Shown in pieces: positions 1 to 6,441 of a stretch of 10,267 nt of DNA; positions within the stretch are counted from its first letter, which is position 1, and each line of letters begins with the position of its first letter. The stretch spans positions 1 through 10,267 of the forward strand of contig JBBSDV010000121.1 in the NCBI GenBank assembly GCA_038240335.1, read 5' to 3'. Source of the DNA: JBBSDV01 sp038240335 (GTDB taxonomy: Bacteria; Chloroflexota; Dehalococcoidia; DSTF01; JACRBR01). A program made the translations under genes and the position numbers. A model generated the notes under the pieces. The model was not told the origin of the DNA. It saw only the letters and a program-made list of their open reading frames with translations, and ran no database searches.

Positions 1-837
1 AGCATCCAGCGGCGGCGCGACATCGTCGACGCGCTCGCGGATCTCGTCGAGGACAACGTCGAACTCGATTTCACATCGATCTTTATCGCCGGGCTGACCG
101 ACAGCGACGTACAGGTGCGCGCCGATTCGATCAAGGCGCTCTGGGAGTACGAAGAGGACGACCTCGTGCCGCCGCTGCTCACGCTCCTCGCCGACCCGGA
201 GGCGCTTGTGCGCGCCGAGGCCGCGCTCGGACTCGGCCGGGCGTTGATGCGCATGGAGCTGCTCGACCGCGACGACGCGCTCTCGACTGAGATCGAAGAA
301 ACACTGCGAGCGGTGGTGCACAACGACTCCGAGCTCGTCGAGGTGCGCGGCCGCGCGCTCGAGGCGGTCGGGGTGCGCGGCAAGGAGTGGGTCGCCGACC
401 TGATCGAGGAGGCCTACGGCAGCGGCGAGCGCCGGCTGACGTTGAGCGCAGTTCATGCGATGGGCCGCAACGCGGATCTCAACTGGCTGCCGACCATTAT
501 TGAGGAGATCGGCAGCGAAGACGGCGAGATGCGGTTCGAGGCCGCGACCGCTGCCGGCGCCCTCGGCGACGAAGAGGCTATCCCGTACCTGGCCGAGCTG
601 ACGGGAGACGAGGATGCGGAAGTGCAGGAGGCGGCGATCACATCGCTCGGCCTGATCGGGGGGCCATCCGCGCGTTCGGTGCTGCACGCCGTTGCCGCGG
701 AGCACAGCGACGAGCGCGTGCTCGACGCCGTTTCGGACGCGCTGGCGGAGGCGGACTTCGCGGAGGATCCACTCGGCTTCAAGATGTATCTCGATGAGAG
801 TGTCGCGGCGGATGCCGAAGAGGATGACGACGAGTGA
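1..837 (+). CDS. HEAT-repeat protein, 5' partial
   Basis: The frame is open from the first base to a TGA at 835-837, so the gene starts upstream of the window; 278 residues are visible. A GTG at 115 is in frame but has no obvious ribosome site, and the 38 codons before it read as the same kind of repeat, so I do not take it as the start. The protein is a series of paired helices of about 30 residues with the HEAT/PBS-lyase pattern, for example 'VRAEAALGLGRAL', 'MRFEAATAAGALGDEEAIP' and 'VQEAAITSLGLIGG', where an Ala-rich helix follows a D/E-rich turn. The last 15 or so residues form an acidic tail ending EEDDDE. HEAT repeats form a curved scaffold for protein binding; I see no catalytic motif, signal peptide or membrane helix, so a cytoplasmic adaptor role is inferred and the partner is unknown. 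The stop overlaps the GTG start of the Nudix gene (GTGA), which suggests coupled translation. Confidence 0.88.
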   Translation, partial: SIQRRRDIVDALADLVEDNVELDFTSIFIAGLTDSDVQVRADSIKALWEYEEDDLVPPLLTLLADPEALVRAEAALGLGRALMRMELLDRDDALSTEIEETLRAVVHNDSELVEVRGRALEAVGVRGKEWVADLIEEAYGSGERRLTLSAVHAMGRNADLNWLPTIIEEIGSEDGEMRFEAATAAGALGDEEAIPYLAELTGDEDAEVQEAAITSLGLIGGPSARSVLHAVAAEHSDERVLDAVSDALAEADFAEDPLGFKMYLDESVAADAEEDDDE

Positions 838-1316
838 CCACGCGAAACCTTGATCTCCGTGTCGAGCCGGCGGTCTCCGCCGGCGGCGTCGTCTATCGCA
901 CGGGCGAACGCGGCGTCGAGATCGTCCTCTGCGGGCGCAGCGGCGAGAGCCTGTGGGCGCTCCCGAAAGGCACGCCGGAGGCCGGCGAATCGCGAGAGGA
1001 GACGGCGCTTCGCGAGGTCTGCGAAGAGACGGGGCTCGGCGTCACGATCGTCGGTGATCTTGGGTCGATCGAGTACGTGTTCGCGCGGCCGGCGCAGGGC
1101 GTGCGCTTCGAGAAGACGGTCTACCACTATTTGATGCGCCCCGACGGTACGGGTGGTGTCGGCGAGCACGACGCGGAGTATGATCGAGTGGCGTGGTTTG
1201 CCGCGGCCGAGGCGCTACGCGTGATGACCTATCGCAGCGAGCTCGAGGTCGTCCGCCGCGCAATGAATGCGATCGACGAACTCGGTGAGGCGGGAGCAGC
1301 AGGAGAGCCGGCGTGA
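834..1316 (+). CDS. Nudix hydrolase
   Basis: A 160-residue protein, the usual size for a single-domain Nudix enzyme. A complete Nudix box (G-x5-E-x7-R-E-V-x-E-E-x-G-L) runs from Gly46 to Leu68, with metal-binding glutamates in REVCEETG. Upstream is the family strand 'SAGGVVYR' and then 'WALPKG'; downstream 'KTVYHYLM' and 'YDRVAWFAAAEA' match the later strands and helix. Nudix enzymes cleave nucleoside diphosphates linked to another group, using Mg2+ or Mn2+. The PKG-type approach to the box and the 'Kt-x-Y-x-L' segment resemble dinucleoside-polyphosphate (Ap4A/Ap6A) hydrolases and MutT-like enzymes, but substrate cannot be read from this sequence. The start is GTG at 834, overlapping the upstream TGA by the GTGA tetranucleotide. 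The stop overlaps the GNAT start in the same way, so the three genes are probably one operon translated by re-initiation. Confidence 0.93.
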   Translation: MTTRNLDLRVEPAVSAGGVVYRTGERGVEIVLCGRSGESLWALPKGTPEAGESREETALREVCEETGLGVTIVGDLGSIEYVFARPAQGVRFEKTVYHYLMRPDGTGGVGEHDAEYDRVAWFAAAEALRVMTYRSELEVVRRAMNAIDELGEAGAAGEPA

Positions 1317-1855
1317 CGACGACGGTCGATGGCGAGGTAGCGCGCGGCGCGCTGATCGTCCTGCGCGAGAAGCGTCTCGGCGATGCGCAGAACGACTTCG
1401 GCTGGCGCCGCGATCCGGAGCTCGCGCGGTACGACGCGGCGCGGCCCTTCGCGGCAACGTACAACGACTACCTCGCGCTCTACCGCGACGAATTGCTGTA
1501 TCCCAGCCCATACCGCCGCAGCTTTGCGATTGAAGACTGCGACGGCCGGCACATCGGGAACGTCATGTACTACAACATCGACACGATCCGCCGAGAGGCG
1601 GAGATCGGCATCACCATCGGCGAGCGCGACTACTGGAGCCGCGGCTATGGCCGCGACGCCGTCCGCACCCTCGTCCGCCACATCGTCAACGTCACGGGAT
1701 TCCGGCGCATCTACCTCAAGACGCTCGACTGGAATGTCCGCGCCCAGCACTCATTCGAGAAGGCCGGGTTTCGTTCGTGCGGCCGCTCGCGCCGCGGCGG
1801 CAACGCCTTCATCGTCATGGAGTGCATGGCCTCTTGGCTCGACAGCGGCGAGTAG
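1313..1855 (+). CDS. GNAT-family N-acetyltransferase (RimJ/RimL-like)
   Basis: A 180-residue protein with the GNAT fold signature. The N-terminal 'LREKRLGDAQNDFGWRRDPE' is the opening strand and helix typical of the Acetyltransf_3 (RimJ/RimL) branch. Motif A lies at about residues 97-125, with the acetyl-CoA pyrophosphate loop S-R-G-Y-G-R-D-A (109-116). Motif B is 'NVRAQHSFEKAGF' (141-153), the usual N-x-x-x-x-x-x-x-x-x-G-F helix-strand. These enzymes transfer acetyl from acetyl-CoA to an amino group on a protein N-terminus, antibiotic or small molecule; the acceptor here is not predictable. The GTG start at 1313 sits in a GTGA overlap with the Nudix stop. It is the last gene of the coupled trio; no convincing terminator follows its TAG. 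Confidence 0.92.
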   Translation: MTTTVDGEVARGALIVLREKRLGDAQNDFGWRRDPELARYDAARPFAATYNDYLALYRDELLYPSPYRRSFAIEDCDGRHIGNVMYYNIDTIRREAEIGITIGERDYWSRGYGRDAVRTLVRHIVNVTGFRRIYLKTLDWNVRAQHSFEKAGFRSCGRSRRGGNAFIVMECMASWLDSGE

Positions 1856-2165
1856 CGCTGATCTTCCATTGATGCTCTTCTCGGGACGAGAATGCAATCG
1901 ACGGGCGTTCTCGGACTTGCTCGGCTCATCCGCCGTGTCCGCTCGCGCGTACCCGGAAACAGATGATGATATGAGAAAAGTTTCGGGGGACACCCCCGAA
2001 GCCCCGGCAGTCGTTGCGGCGACTGCACTCCCGCTTTCGCATCGGAGGTCGAACGCCGAGATCGTGACGATGTGCGCTCTGCGAATCGGCACGAACGACT
2101 CACTGCTCCCATTGCGGCCCTCGCCTTGAACTCGAGATCCCCACGTTATGCGACGCGACTCTCGC
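1856..2165. other. Intergenic region without a supported gene
   Basis: About 310 bases between the GNAT stop and the next promoter. The open frames crossing it are extensions of other frames and have no ribosome site or recognisable protein. It holds a weak 6-bp hairpin (TTCTCG-GGA-CGAGAA, 1878-1892) with no T-run, and the strong palindrome listed separately at 1982-2000. A short A/T-rich patch (1962-1980) sits just before the palindrome. I see no tRNA or other recognisable RNA gene. Confidence 0.6.
1982..2000. repeat. Perfect palindrome TTCGGGGG-ACA-CCCCCGAA
   Basis: Two 8-base arms pair perfectly around a 3-base loop. The hairpin has no T-run on the plus strand; on the minus strand it is followed by AACTTTTC, a weak U-rich tail. 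It lies in the gap after the GNAT gene. It could be a terminator-like element or one copy of a dispersed intergenic repeat; only one copy is in this window, so I cannot decide. Confidence 0.6.
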
Positions 2166-2194
2166 TTGCACCGCTGGTACCTCGCTGATATAAC
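2166..2194 (+). promoter_or_regulatory. Sigma-70-type promoter for the small membrane protein
   Basis: A -35 box TTGCAC (2166-2171) and a -10 box TATAAC (2189-2194) are separated by exactly 17 bases, each box differing from consensus by one or two positions. Transcription would begin near 2201, giving a leader of about 30 bases that contains the Shine-Dalgarno AAGGAG at 2220-2225. Confidence 0.75.
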
Positions 2195-2232
2195 GATCCG
2201 AACCCGACCGGCCCATCGCAAGGAGCACATCC

Positions 2233-2442
2233 ATGGGAGCAGAGCGCTCACACACCGCCGGCATGATGATCTGCGCGATTAGCGCGATCACCGGCTTGGT
2301 CTTCCTCGTGGGCGTGCTGCGGCGCTCGTACATGGCCCTCGCACTGCCGGTGACGGCAGGCTTCCTCGGCGGCCTCTACATCGCCTTCTGGATCGGCCGC
2401 GCGTTAATCACGACCCCGATCGAGCCCCCCGCTGACGACTAG
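2233..2442 (+). CDS. Small two-helix membrane protein, unknown function
   Basis: A 69-residue protein I do not recognise. Two hydrophobic segments, about residues 11-29 (starting MMICAISAITG) and 35-57 (ALALPVTAGFLGGLYIAFW), are joined by a short basic loop 'RRSYM', so a hairpin across the inner membrane with the Arg-rich loop inside is likely. The C-terminus is short, Pro-rich and acidic (PIEPPADD). It is supported as a real gene by its surroundings rather than homology: a good promoter at 2166-2194, the Shine-Dalgarno AAGGAG ending seven bases before the ATG, and a 14-bp terminator hairpin 34 bases after the TAG. It is therefore its own transcription unit. No catalytic residue stands out. 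It could be a small subunit or regulator of a membrane complex, but nothing in the window identifies a partner. Confidence 0.82.
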   Translation: MGAERSHTAGMMICAISAITGLVFLVGVLRRSYMALALPVTAGFLGGLYIAFWIGRALITTPIEPPADD

Positions 2443-2475
2443 CGCGGGCATGCCGCAGTACTCAACGGGACGAGA

Positions 2476-2507
2476 AGAACGGGCGGTCCACTTGGGCCGC
2501 CCGTTCT
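2476..2507. terminator. Hairpin terminator between convergent genes
   Basis: A 14-bp stem (2476-2489 with 2494-2507, one G-T wobble) closes a four-base ACTT loop. It lies 34 bases after the small membrane gene and about 120 bases after dnaN, which converges on it. The plus-strand tail (GCATTG) is poor in T; the minus-strand side continues TCTCG after the arm. It is likely to act in both directions, without a classical long U-tract on either side. Confidence 0.75.
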
Positions 2508-2625
2508 GCATTGTCACCAATTGTTGTTGCGAAGTCGCGCTCATATCGCGATCATCGTCGACTTGCCACCAAGCGGTGTTCGCGACTGATCCCACTTCTC
2601 ACGTCCAGCTTCGCGTCCCAACACC

Positions 2626-3756
2626 CTACCACTGCACGAACATCGGCATGACGACGTGGACGTACGTGTCGTTGTCGATGGGTCGGATGACGCCGGGCTG
2701 CGACGGGCCGGTGGTCTCGAGCGCGACGCGGCCGCCGTCAAGCACCGCCAGCACCTCTTGCAGGTACTTGCCGTTGAAGGCGATCTTCGCCGGCTCGCCT
2801 TCGACCGTCGCATCGAGCGCGCCCGTGTTGTCGCCGATCTCCTCGGCGCGCGCCGCAACGGTCATGTGGCCGGGCGTGCCGTCCTCGCCGTTCTCGAAGG
2901 TGATGCGCACGATGCCGCTGCCGTCGCGGGCGAAGATCGAGGCGATCTTGGTTTCCTGCAGGAAGTCGCGCACCTCGACGACGGCGCGGCTGCCCCACTC
3001 TTTCGGGATCAGCCGGCTGTAGTCGGGGAACGTGCCCTGGATCAACTGCGCTACAAGCTCGACGTCCTTGAGGCGGAAGAGCACCTGCGTCTTGCTCGCG
3101 TTGAACGTCATCGCCACGGGTTCGTCCTGGTCGAGCAGCAGCCGGTTCAGTTCCGACAGCGCCTTGGCCGGCACGATGACTTCCTGCCGCTCGCCGACCT
3201 TCTTCTTGAGCTTCAGTGTGCGCACCGCCAGCCGAAAGCCGTCGGCGGCGGCAAGCGTCAGCTGATCGCCATCGACGACCAGGTCGACGCCGGTAAGCAC
3301 CGGCCGCGAGTCGTCCGTTGCGGCCGAAAAGACGACCTGCTGGATCGCCTCGCGCAGCATCCGCGGGTCAATCTCGAGCGTGTCGCCCTCGACGGGGGGA
3401 ATCGGCGGAAAGTCGTCGGCGTCCATGCCACCGATCGTCGCTTCGTTGCGCGCGCAGACGAGCTTTATCTGCTTCGCCCGCGGCGCCAGGGTCATCGAGA
3501 TCTTGTCGGCGGGCAGCGAGTTCACGAAGTCGGCGAGCAGGCGCGCCGGCACCGTGATCGCCCCTTCCTCCTCGATCTGGCCGCCGATCCAGCAGCTCAG
3601 AGCGATGTCAAGGTTCGTCGCCGCGAGCTTGATCCGGCCGTGGTCGGTCGCGAGGAGCACGTTCGCCGTAATCGGCAGCGTGCTGCGTAGCGCGACCGCG
3701 CGACTAACGATGCCGAGGCCCTTCGCCAGGTTCTCCTGGAGGCACGTAACTTTCAT
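2626..3756 (-). CDS. dnaN: DNA polymerase III subunit beta (sliding clamp)
   Basis: This encodes the ring-shaped clamp that tethers the replicative polymerase and other factors to DNA. It is 376 residues from the chosen start, the normal family length, with three similar clamp domains at about 1-120, 126-245 and 246-376. Family landmarks are 'DDSRPVLTGV' (148-157), 'AADGFRLAV' (170-178), 'GTFPDYSRLIP' (241-251), 'NGKYLQEVL' (328-336) and the C-terminal 'MPM' (370-372), part of the pocket that binds clamp-binding peptides. An in-frame ATG exists at 3777, but the ATG at 3756 is preferred: it has AGGTGA (3762-3767) five bases upstream, aligns with the usual N-terminus (MKVTCLQENL), and the 3777 codon would lie only a few bases after the predicted transcription start. 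It ends MPMFVQW instead of the MPMRL/MPIRL of well-known clamps. The gene stands alone, without dnaA or recF beside it. Confidence 0.97.
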   Translation of the reverse strand: MKVTCLQENLAKGLGIVSRAVALRSTLPITANVLLATDHGRIKLAATNLDIALSCWIGGQIEEEGAITVPARLLADFVNSLPADKISMTLAPRAKQIKLVCARNEATIGGMDADDFPPIPPVEGDTLEIDPRMLREAIQQVVFSAATDDSRPVLTGVDLVVDGDQLTLAAADGFRLAVRTLKLKKKVGERQEVIVPAKALSELNRLLLDQDEPVAMTFNASKTQVLFRLKDVELVAQLIQGTFPDYSRLIPKEWGSRAVVEVRDFLQETKIASIFARDGSGIVRITFENGEDGTPGHMTVAARAEEIGDNTGALDATVEGEPAKIAFNGKYLQEVLAVLDGGRVALETTGPSQPGVIRPIDNDTYVHVVMPMFVQW

Positions 3757-3761
3757 AGCGC

Positions 3762-3767
3762 TCACCT
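3762..3767 (-). promoter_or_regulatory. Shine-Dalgarno that fixes the dnaN start
   Basis: On the minus strand AGGTGA precedes the ATG at 3756 by five bases. The upstream in-frame ATG at 3777 has no comparable site (ACTCGGCAACAA precedes it), so this decides the start. Confidence 0.75.
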
Positions 3768-3786
3768 GTGTAACCATTTGTTGCCG

Positions 3787-3815
3787 AGTATACGCAAGTG
3801 TTCGAGAAGCGACAA
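3787..3815 (-). promoter_or_regulatory. Sigma-70-type promoter for dnaN
   Basis: On the minus strand a -35 box TTGTCG (3815-3810) and a -10 box TATACT (3792-3787) are separated by 17 bases. Transcription would begin near 3780, giving a leader of about 24 bases before the preferred ATG. The promoter lies downstream of the AOR terminator, so dnaN appears to be transcribed independently. Confidence 0.72.
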
Positions 3816-3876
3816 TAGATCAACGCGCATGATCATTTGTTCGGGATGGTCGTCGGTCGTCGGTGGCGCATGAAAG

Positions 3877-3908
3877 AGAGGGAGGCTCCAATTGCGGAGC
3901 CTCCCTCT
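3877..3908 (-). terminator. Terminator downstream of the AOR gene
   Basis: A perfect 13-bp stem (3877-3889 with 3896-3908) around a six-base loop. On the minus strand the last arm runs into CTTTCATG, a modest T-rich tail. It lies about 110 bases after the AOR stop and just before the dnaN promoter, so it insulates dnaN from AOR transcription. Confidence 0.78.
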
Positions 3909-3919
3909 TCATAATCACC

Positions 3920-4003
3920 TGAACTGTGAACTGTGAACTGTGAACTGTGAACTGTGAACTGTGAACTGTGAACTGTGAACTGTGAACTGTGAACTGTGAA
4001 CTG
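3920..4003. repeat. 12 perfect copies of a 7-bp tandem repeat (TGAACTG)
   Basis: The unit TGAACTG is repeated 12 times without a single change over 84 bases. It sits between the AOR stop codon and the AOR terminator, so it would be transcribed as a 3' untranslated stretch (CAGTTCA units in the RNA). Seven is not a multiple of three, so the minus strand reads through all three frames as FTVHSSQ and remains stop-free, which creates a long spurious open frame. The perfect copies suggest recent expansion or active slippage. There are no spacers, so it is not a CRISPR array. Confidence 0.97.
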
Positions 4004-4020
4004 TGGAGGACGAACTCGCG

Positions 4021-6042
4021 CTATCGCGCCGCGATCGCCTCTGCGACATCCTCGAGTCCCAAGGCATCGAGCTTGCGCTTGCTCGGCGCCGCCGTCTCGG
4101 CGTCCCAGTCGCAGGCGGCGAGGAAGTCTTGCTCCAGCGTCCGCGTGTCTAGCGAGATGTCCTTGTGCGGTCCCGCCTCCATCGGCGTTGCGCCCCAGAG
4201 TCGCGCCGGTACGCGGCGCTTCGTCACGATGTCGCCCTCGCGGATGTTGAACGCCATCCGCATGTTGGCGATCCGCTCGCCCGTCTCGCGCAGCTCGGCG
4301 TGGGTCGTGTCCCAGCCGGTCTCGGTGTTGATCCACTCTGGGATGCGGTCGTTCGGCGCGCCCATCATGATGAACTGGCACATGCCGGTCGAATTGACGA
4401 TGTGCATGTACTCCGATGAATCCTTGTGCGCCGCGCCGCGCTCGGTCGCCTGCTTGCGATCCGCCGGCGGCTTTCCGAAGCCCCAAGCCGGCCGGCCCGC
4501 GCCCTCGTATTGCGTGTGGCGCGCCGGCGTCGCATCGAGCTTGTACGTCGTGTAGTACTCGGGCTGCAGCTTCGCGTCGTGCATCGGCAGTTCCTCGCCG
4601 CCGACCTCCATCGCGAACTCGATCGACTTCGGACCGATCTTCGCCGCGGCCACCTTCACGCCGTCGCCGAAGAGCTCGCCGAACGCGCCTTCCTTCGTGC
4701 CGAGCTTGTGCAGCGCCGCGATGATCGCGTCGGCGTTGCCCCAGCGGAGGTCGATGCCGTCGGTGTCCTCCTTCGTGATCAACCCCTGCTCGAAGCATTC
4801 CATCGCGAAGGCGATCGTGCCGCCGGCGGCGATCGTGTCGATGCCGTACTGGTTGCAGAGGTGGTTCGCGAAGTGCAGTGCGTTGATGTCGTTGTTCAGC
4901 ATCATCGTGCCGAACGCCGTCATCGTTTCGTACTCGGCGCGGTGCGTGTGGTGCGGGTACGGGAAGCGCGCGTCGTTCTTGATCTGCTGATCGTACGCGT
5001 CGTCGGCGTCGATCTTTTTGAGCGCCGCCTCGATCTGCGTCTTGCGCGCGTCGTCAGCGCCGCTCATCTCCGCCTTCAGCTCGTTGCCCTGCGTCTCGCG
5101 CTTCGCGATGCGCACCTTTGCCTGGTTCTCCATGTCGTCCCAGGCGTAGGACTCGCCGCCACAGGCGACGGGGCAGTGCCAGCACGCGTACTTCTTGTCC
5201 ATCTTCTTGTTGACGTTGTCGCCAAGCATCACCATCGCCTGCGGGAAGTCGACCATGCCGACCCCGCCCCAATTCTTGACCGGTGCGTCGCCCGACATCG
5301 CCGACGGGCCGGTGATGCCGGTGGTGCCGTAGGTGCGAAAGAAGTTGGTGATCGGCTTGGCGAACTCGTCGAGCGACGTCCGCACCTGCTTCATAATCTC
5401 CGGGCTGGAGCCGATGATGTTCTTCGAAGCGTTGACGACGATCGCCTTCACGTTCTTCGAACCCATCACCGCGCCGAGGCCGCTGCGCGCTGCCAACCGG
5501 CCGCGCTCGTTGCAGATGCCCGCCATGAACGACAGCTTCTCGCCGGCGGGACCGATGCAGGCAACGCTGGCCTTCTTGCCGTGCCGCTCCTTGAGCTTCA
5601 TCTCGACATCGATCGCCTGCATGCCCCAGAGGTCGGCCGCGTCCTTGATCTCGACCTTGTCGTCGTCGATGTGGATGTAGACGGGCTTCGGCGACTTCTC
5701 GTAGAGCATGATGCCGTCCCAGCCGGCGTTCTTGAGGTACGGACCGAAGTCGCCGCCGGCGTTGGCGTCGCCCCAGCCGCCGGTCTTCGGCGACTTGCCG
5801 ACGGCCTGGTAGCGAATGCCGAAGAACGGCGTGCCGGTGAGCAGGCCGGGGAAAAGGCCGAGCACGTTCTCGGGACCCAACGGATCCGCGCCGGCGGGGA
5901 TGCGGTCGAACATCAGCCGCGAGCCGATGCCGTAGCCGCCGAGGTACTTGCGATACATCTCTTCGGGGATCTGTTCGACCTCCGTCGTCGCGGCATTGAG
6001 CCGGACGTTGAGCATCTTGCCATTAAGTGCGCCGTTGAGCAT
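4021..6042 (-). CDS. Aldehyde:ferredoxin oxidoreductase family protein (tungstopterin, [4Fe-4S])
   Basis: A 673-residue member of the AOR family, which usually binds tungsten (or molybdenum) through two pterin cofactors and one [4Fe-4S] cluster and oxidises aldehydes to acids, passing electrons to ferredoxin. N-terminal domain: 'GKMLNVRLN' (8-16), 'KYLGGYGIGSRLM' (32-44), then the pterin-binding stretch 'TGGWGDANAGGDFGPYLK' (87-104) and 'GWDGI' (107-111). Cluster ligands are probably Cys287, Cys290 and Cys294 (CWHCPVAC) plus Cys555 in 'STGMCQF'. The 'AEYET' segment (369-373) and His509 match the active-site Glu and His regions of archaeal AOR by position, which is inference. A charged insertion lies between the cysteine motif and AEYET. 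AAGGAG ends nine bases before the ATG. It has its own hairpin-containing leader, 3' repeat and terminator, so it looks monocistronic. Substrate is unknown; the family also includes glyceraldehyde-3-phosphate and aromatic-carboxylate enzymes. Confidence 0.94.
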   Translation of the reverse strand: MLNGALNGKMLNVRLNAATTEVEQIPEEMYRKYLGGYGIGSRLMFDRIPAGADPLGPENVLGLFPGLLTGTPFFGIRYQAVGKSPKTGGWGDANAGGDFGPYLKNAGWDGIMLYEKSPKPVYIHIDDDKVEIKDAADLWGMQAIDVEMKLKERHGKKASVACIGPAGEKLSFMAGICNERGRLAARSGLGAVMGSKNVKAIVVNASKNIIGSSPEIMKQVRTSLDEFAKPITNFFRTYGTTGITGPSAMSGDAPVKNWGGVGMVDFPQAMVMLGDNVNKKMDKKYACWHCPVACGGESYAWDDMENQAKVRIAKRETQGNELKAEMSGADDARKTQIEAALKKIDADDAYDQQIKNDARFPYPHHTHRAEYETMTAFGTMMLNNDINALHFANHLCNQYGIDTIAAGGTIAFAMECFEQGLITKEDTDGIDLRWGNADAIIAALHKLGTKEGAFGELFGDGVKVAAAKIGPKSIEFAMEVGGEELPMHDAKLQPEYYTTYKLDATPARHTQYEGAGRPAWGFGKPPADRKQATERGAAHKDSSEYMHIVNSTGMCQFIMMGAPNDRIPEWINTETGWDTTHAELRETGERIANMRMAFNIREGDIVTKRRVPARLWGATPMEAGPHKDISLDTRTLEQDFLAACDWDAETAAPSKRKLDALGLEDVAEAIAAR

Positions 6043-6051
6043 GGGGTGGGA

Positions 6052-6057
6052 CTCCTT
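6052..6057 (-). promoter_or_regulatory. Shine-Dalgarno of the AOR gene
   Basis: AAGGAG on the minus strand ends nine bases before the ATG at 6042. It supports M1 over the in-frame ATG at codon 10, and the residues between (NGALNGK) align with the usual family start. Confidence 0.75.
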
Positions 6058-6065
6058 CAGGGTGT

Positions 6066-6090
6066 ACGGCTCCGCTTGTGCGGAGACCGT
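6066..6090 (-). other. Bulged leader hairpin upstream of the AOR gene
   Basis: Arms ACGGCTCCGC (6066-6075) and GCGGAG-A-CCGT (6080-6090) form a 10-bp stem with one bulged A and a TTGT loop (plus-strand reading). It lies nine bases beyond the Shine-Dalgarno of the AOR gene, inside the expected leader RNA. It has no T-run, so it is not an ordinary terminator. A role in translation control or RNA stability is inferred only. Confidence 0.5.
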
Positions 6091-6131
6091 GCGACGCCGT
6101 CATAACGCGCGGGACAACGCCGGTGGGACTG

Positions 6132-6137
6132 AGTATA
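6132..6137 (-). promoter_or_regulatory. Candidate -10 box for the AOR gene
   Basis: TATACT on the minus strand, identical to the dnaN -10 box, about 90 bases before the AOR start. No acceptable -35 box lies 15-19 bases upstream (GCGCGT at 17), so this is a weak call. If used, the leader would contain the hairpin at 6066-6090. Confidence 0.35.
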
Positions 6138-6394
6138 GAGCACCCTGTTCGGTTACGCGCTATGTCCTCTGGAACATATCGGTTCCGCCGAGTCCGCCCA
6201 GGTCGCAGCACACGGCGCCGCCTGTCCCCGACGCGGGGCGGACGTGTTGGCGCGGGCGCGACGGATGACGGTGCCGACCGGGCGCACGCGGTGTCGATCG
6301 CGCCGCACTCGTCGTTCACCCGTGTGAGCTACGCGAGGCTCAAATTCCTGTCAAGCTCAGTCAATTGCATAGATTTGCAATGGCTGGGGACTTC

Positions 6395-6438
6395 AGACTG
6401 CGCTTCCCTCGGCGCCGAATCCGCATAGACTGCGCTTC
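6395..6438. repeat. 12-bp direct repeat AGACTGCGCTTC, 32 bp apart
   Basis: Identical copies at 6395-6406 and 6427-6438, starts 32 bases apart, which is about three helical turns. They lie just before the TTGACA hairpin upstream of the surface-protein gene. A paired protein-binding site is possible but not shown. Confidence 0.6.
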
Positions 6439-6441
6439 ATC

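Noticed and set aside
115..117. GTG at 115 as the start of the HEAT-repeat gene
   Set aside because: The frame is open back to base 1 and the upstream codons continue the same helical repeat pattern, so the gene begins outside the window.
2656..3690. A 344-codon plus-strand frame opposite dnaN
   Set aside because: Antisense shadow of a clearly recognised clamp gene, with no ribosome site or family motif.
3757..3777. An upstream in-frame ATG start for dnaN (3777)
   Set aside because: No Shine-Dalgarno precedes it, and it falls within a few bases of the predicted transcription start. The ATG at 3756 has AGGTGA and matches the family N-terminus.
3920..4003. Short regular repeats as a CRISPR array
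   Set aside because: The units are 7 bp, directly abutting, with no spacers, and no cas genes are in the window.
3833..4798. A 321-codon minus-strand frame containing FTVHSSQ heptapeptides
   Set aside because: It overlaps the AOR gene in another frame, and its repeats come from reading the stop-free 7-bp array. It runs through the AOR terminator.
4426..6105. A 559-codon plus-strand frame opposite the AOR gene
   Set aside because: It is a high-GC antisense shadow rich in Arg, Val and His with no family features; the minus-strand protein is a clear AOR family member.
6192..6243. GC-rich inverted repeats as a structured RNA gene
   Set aside because: The 8-bp arms with a 36-base loop are expected by chance in such GC-rich sequence, and nothing matches a tRNA or a known RNA family.
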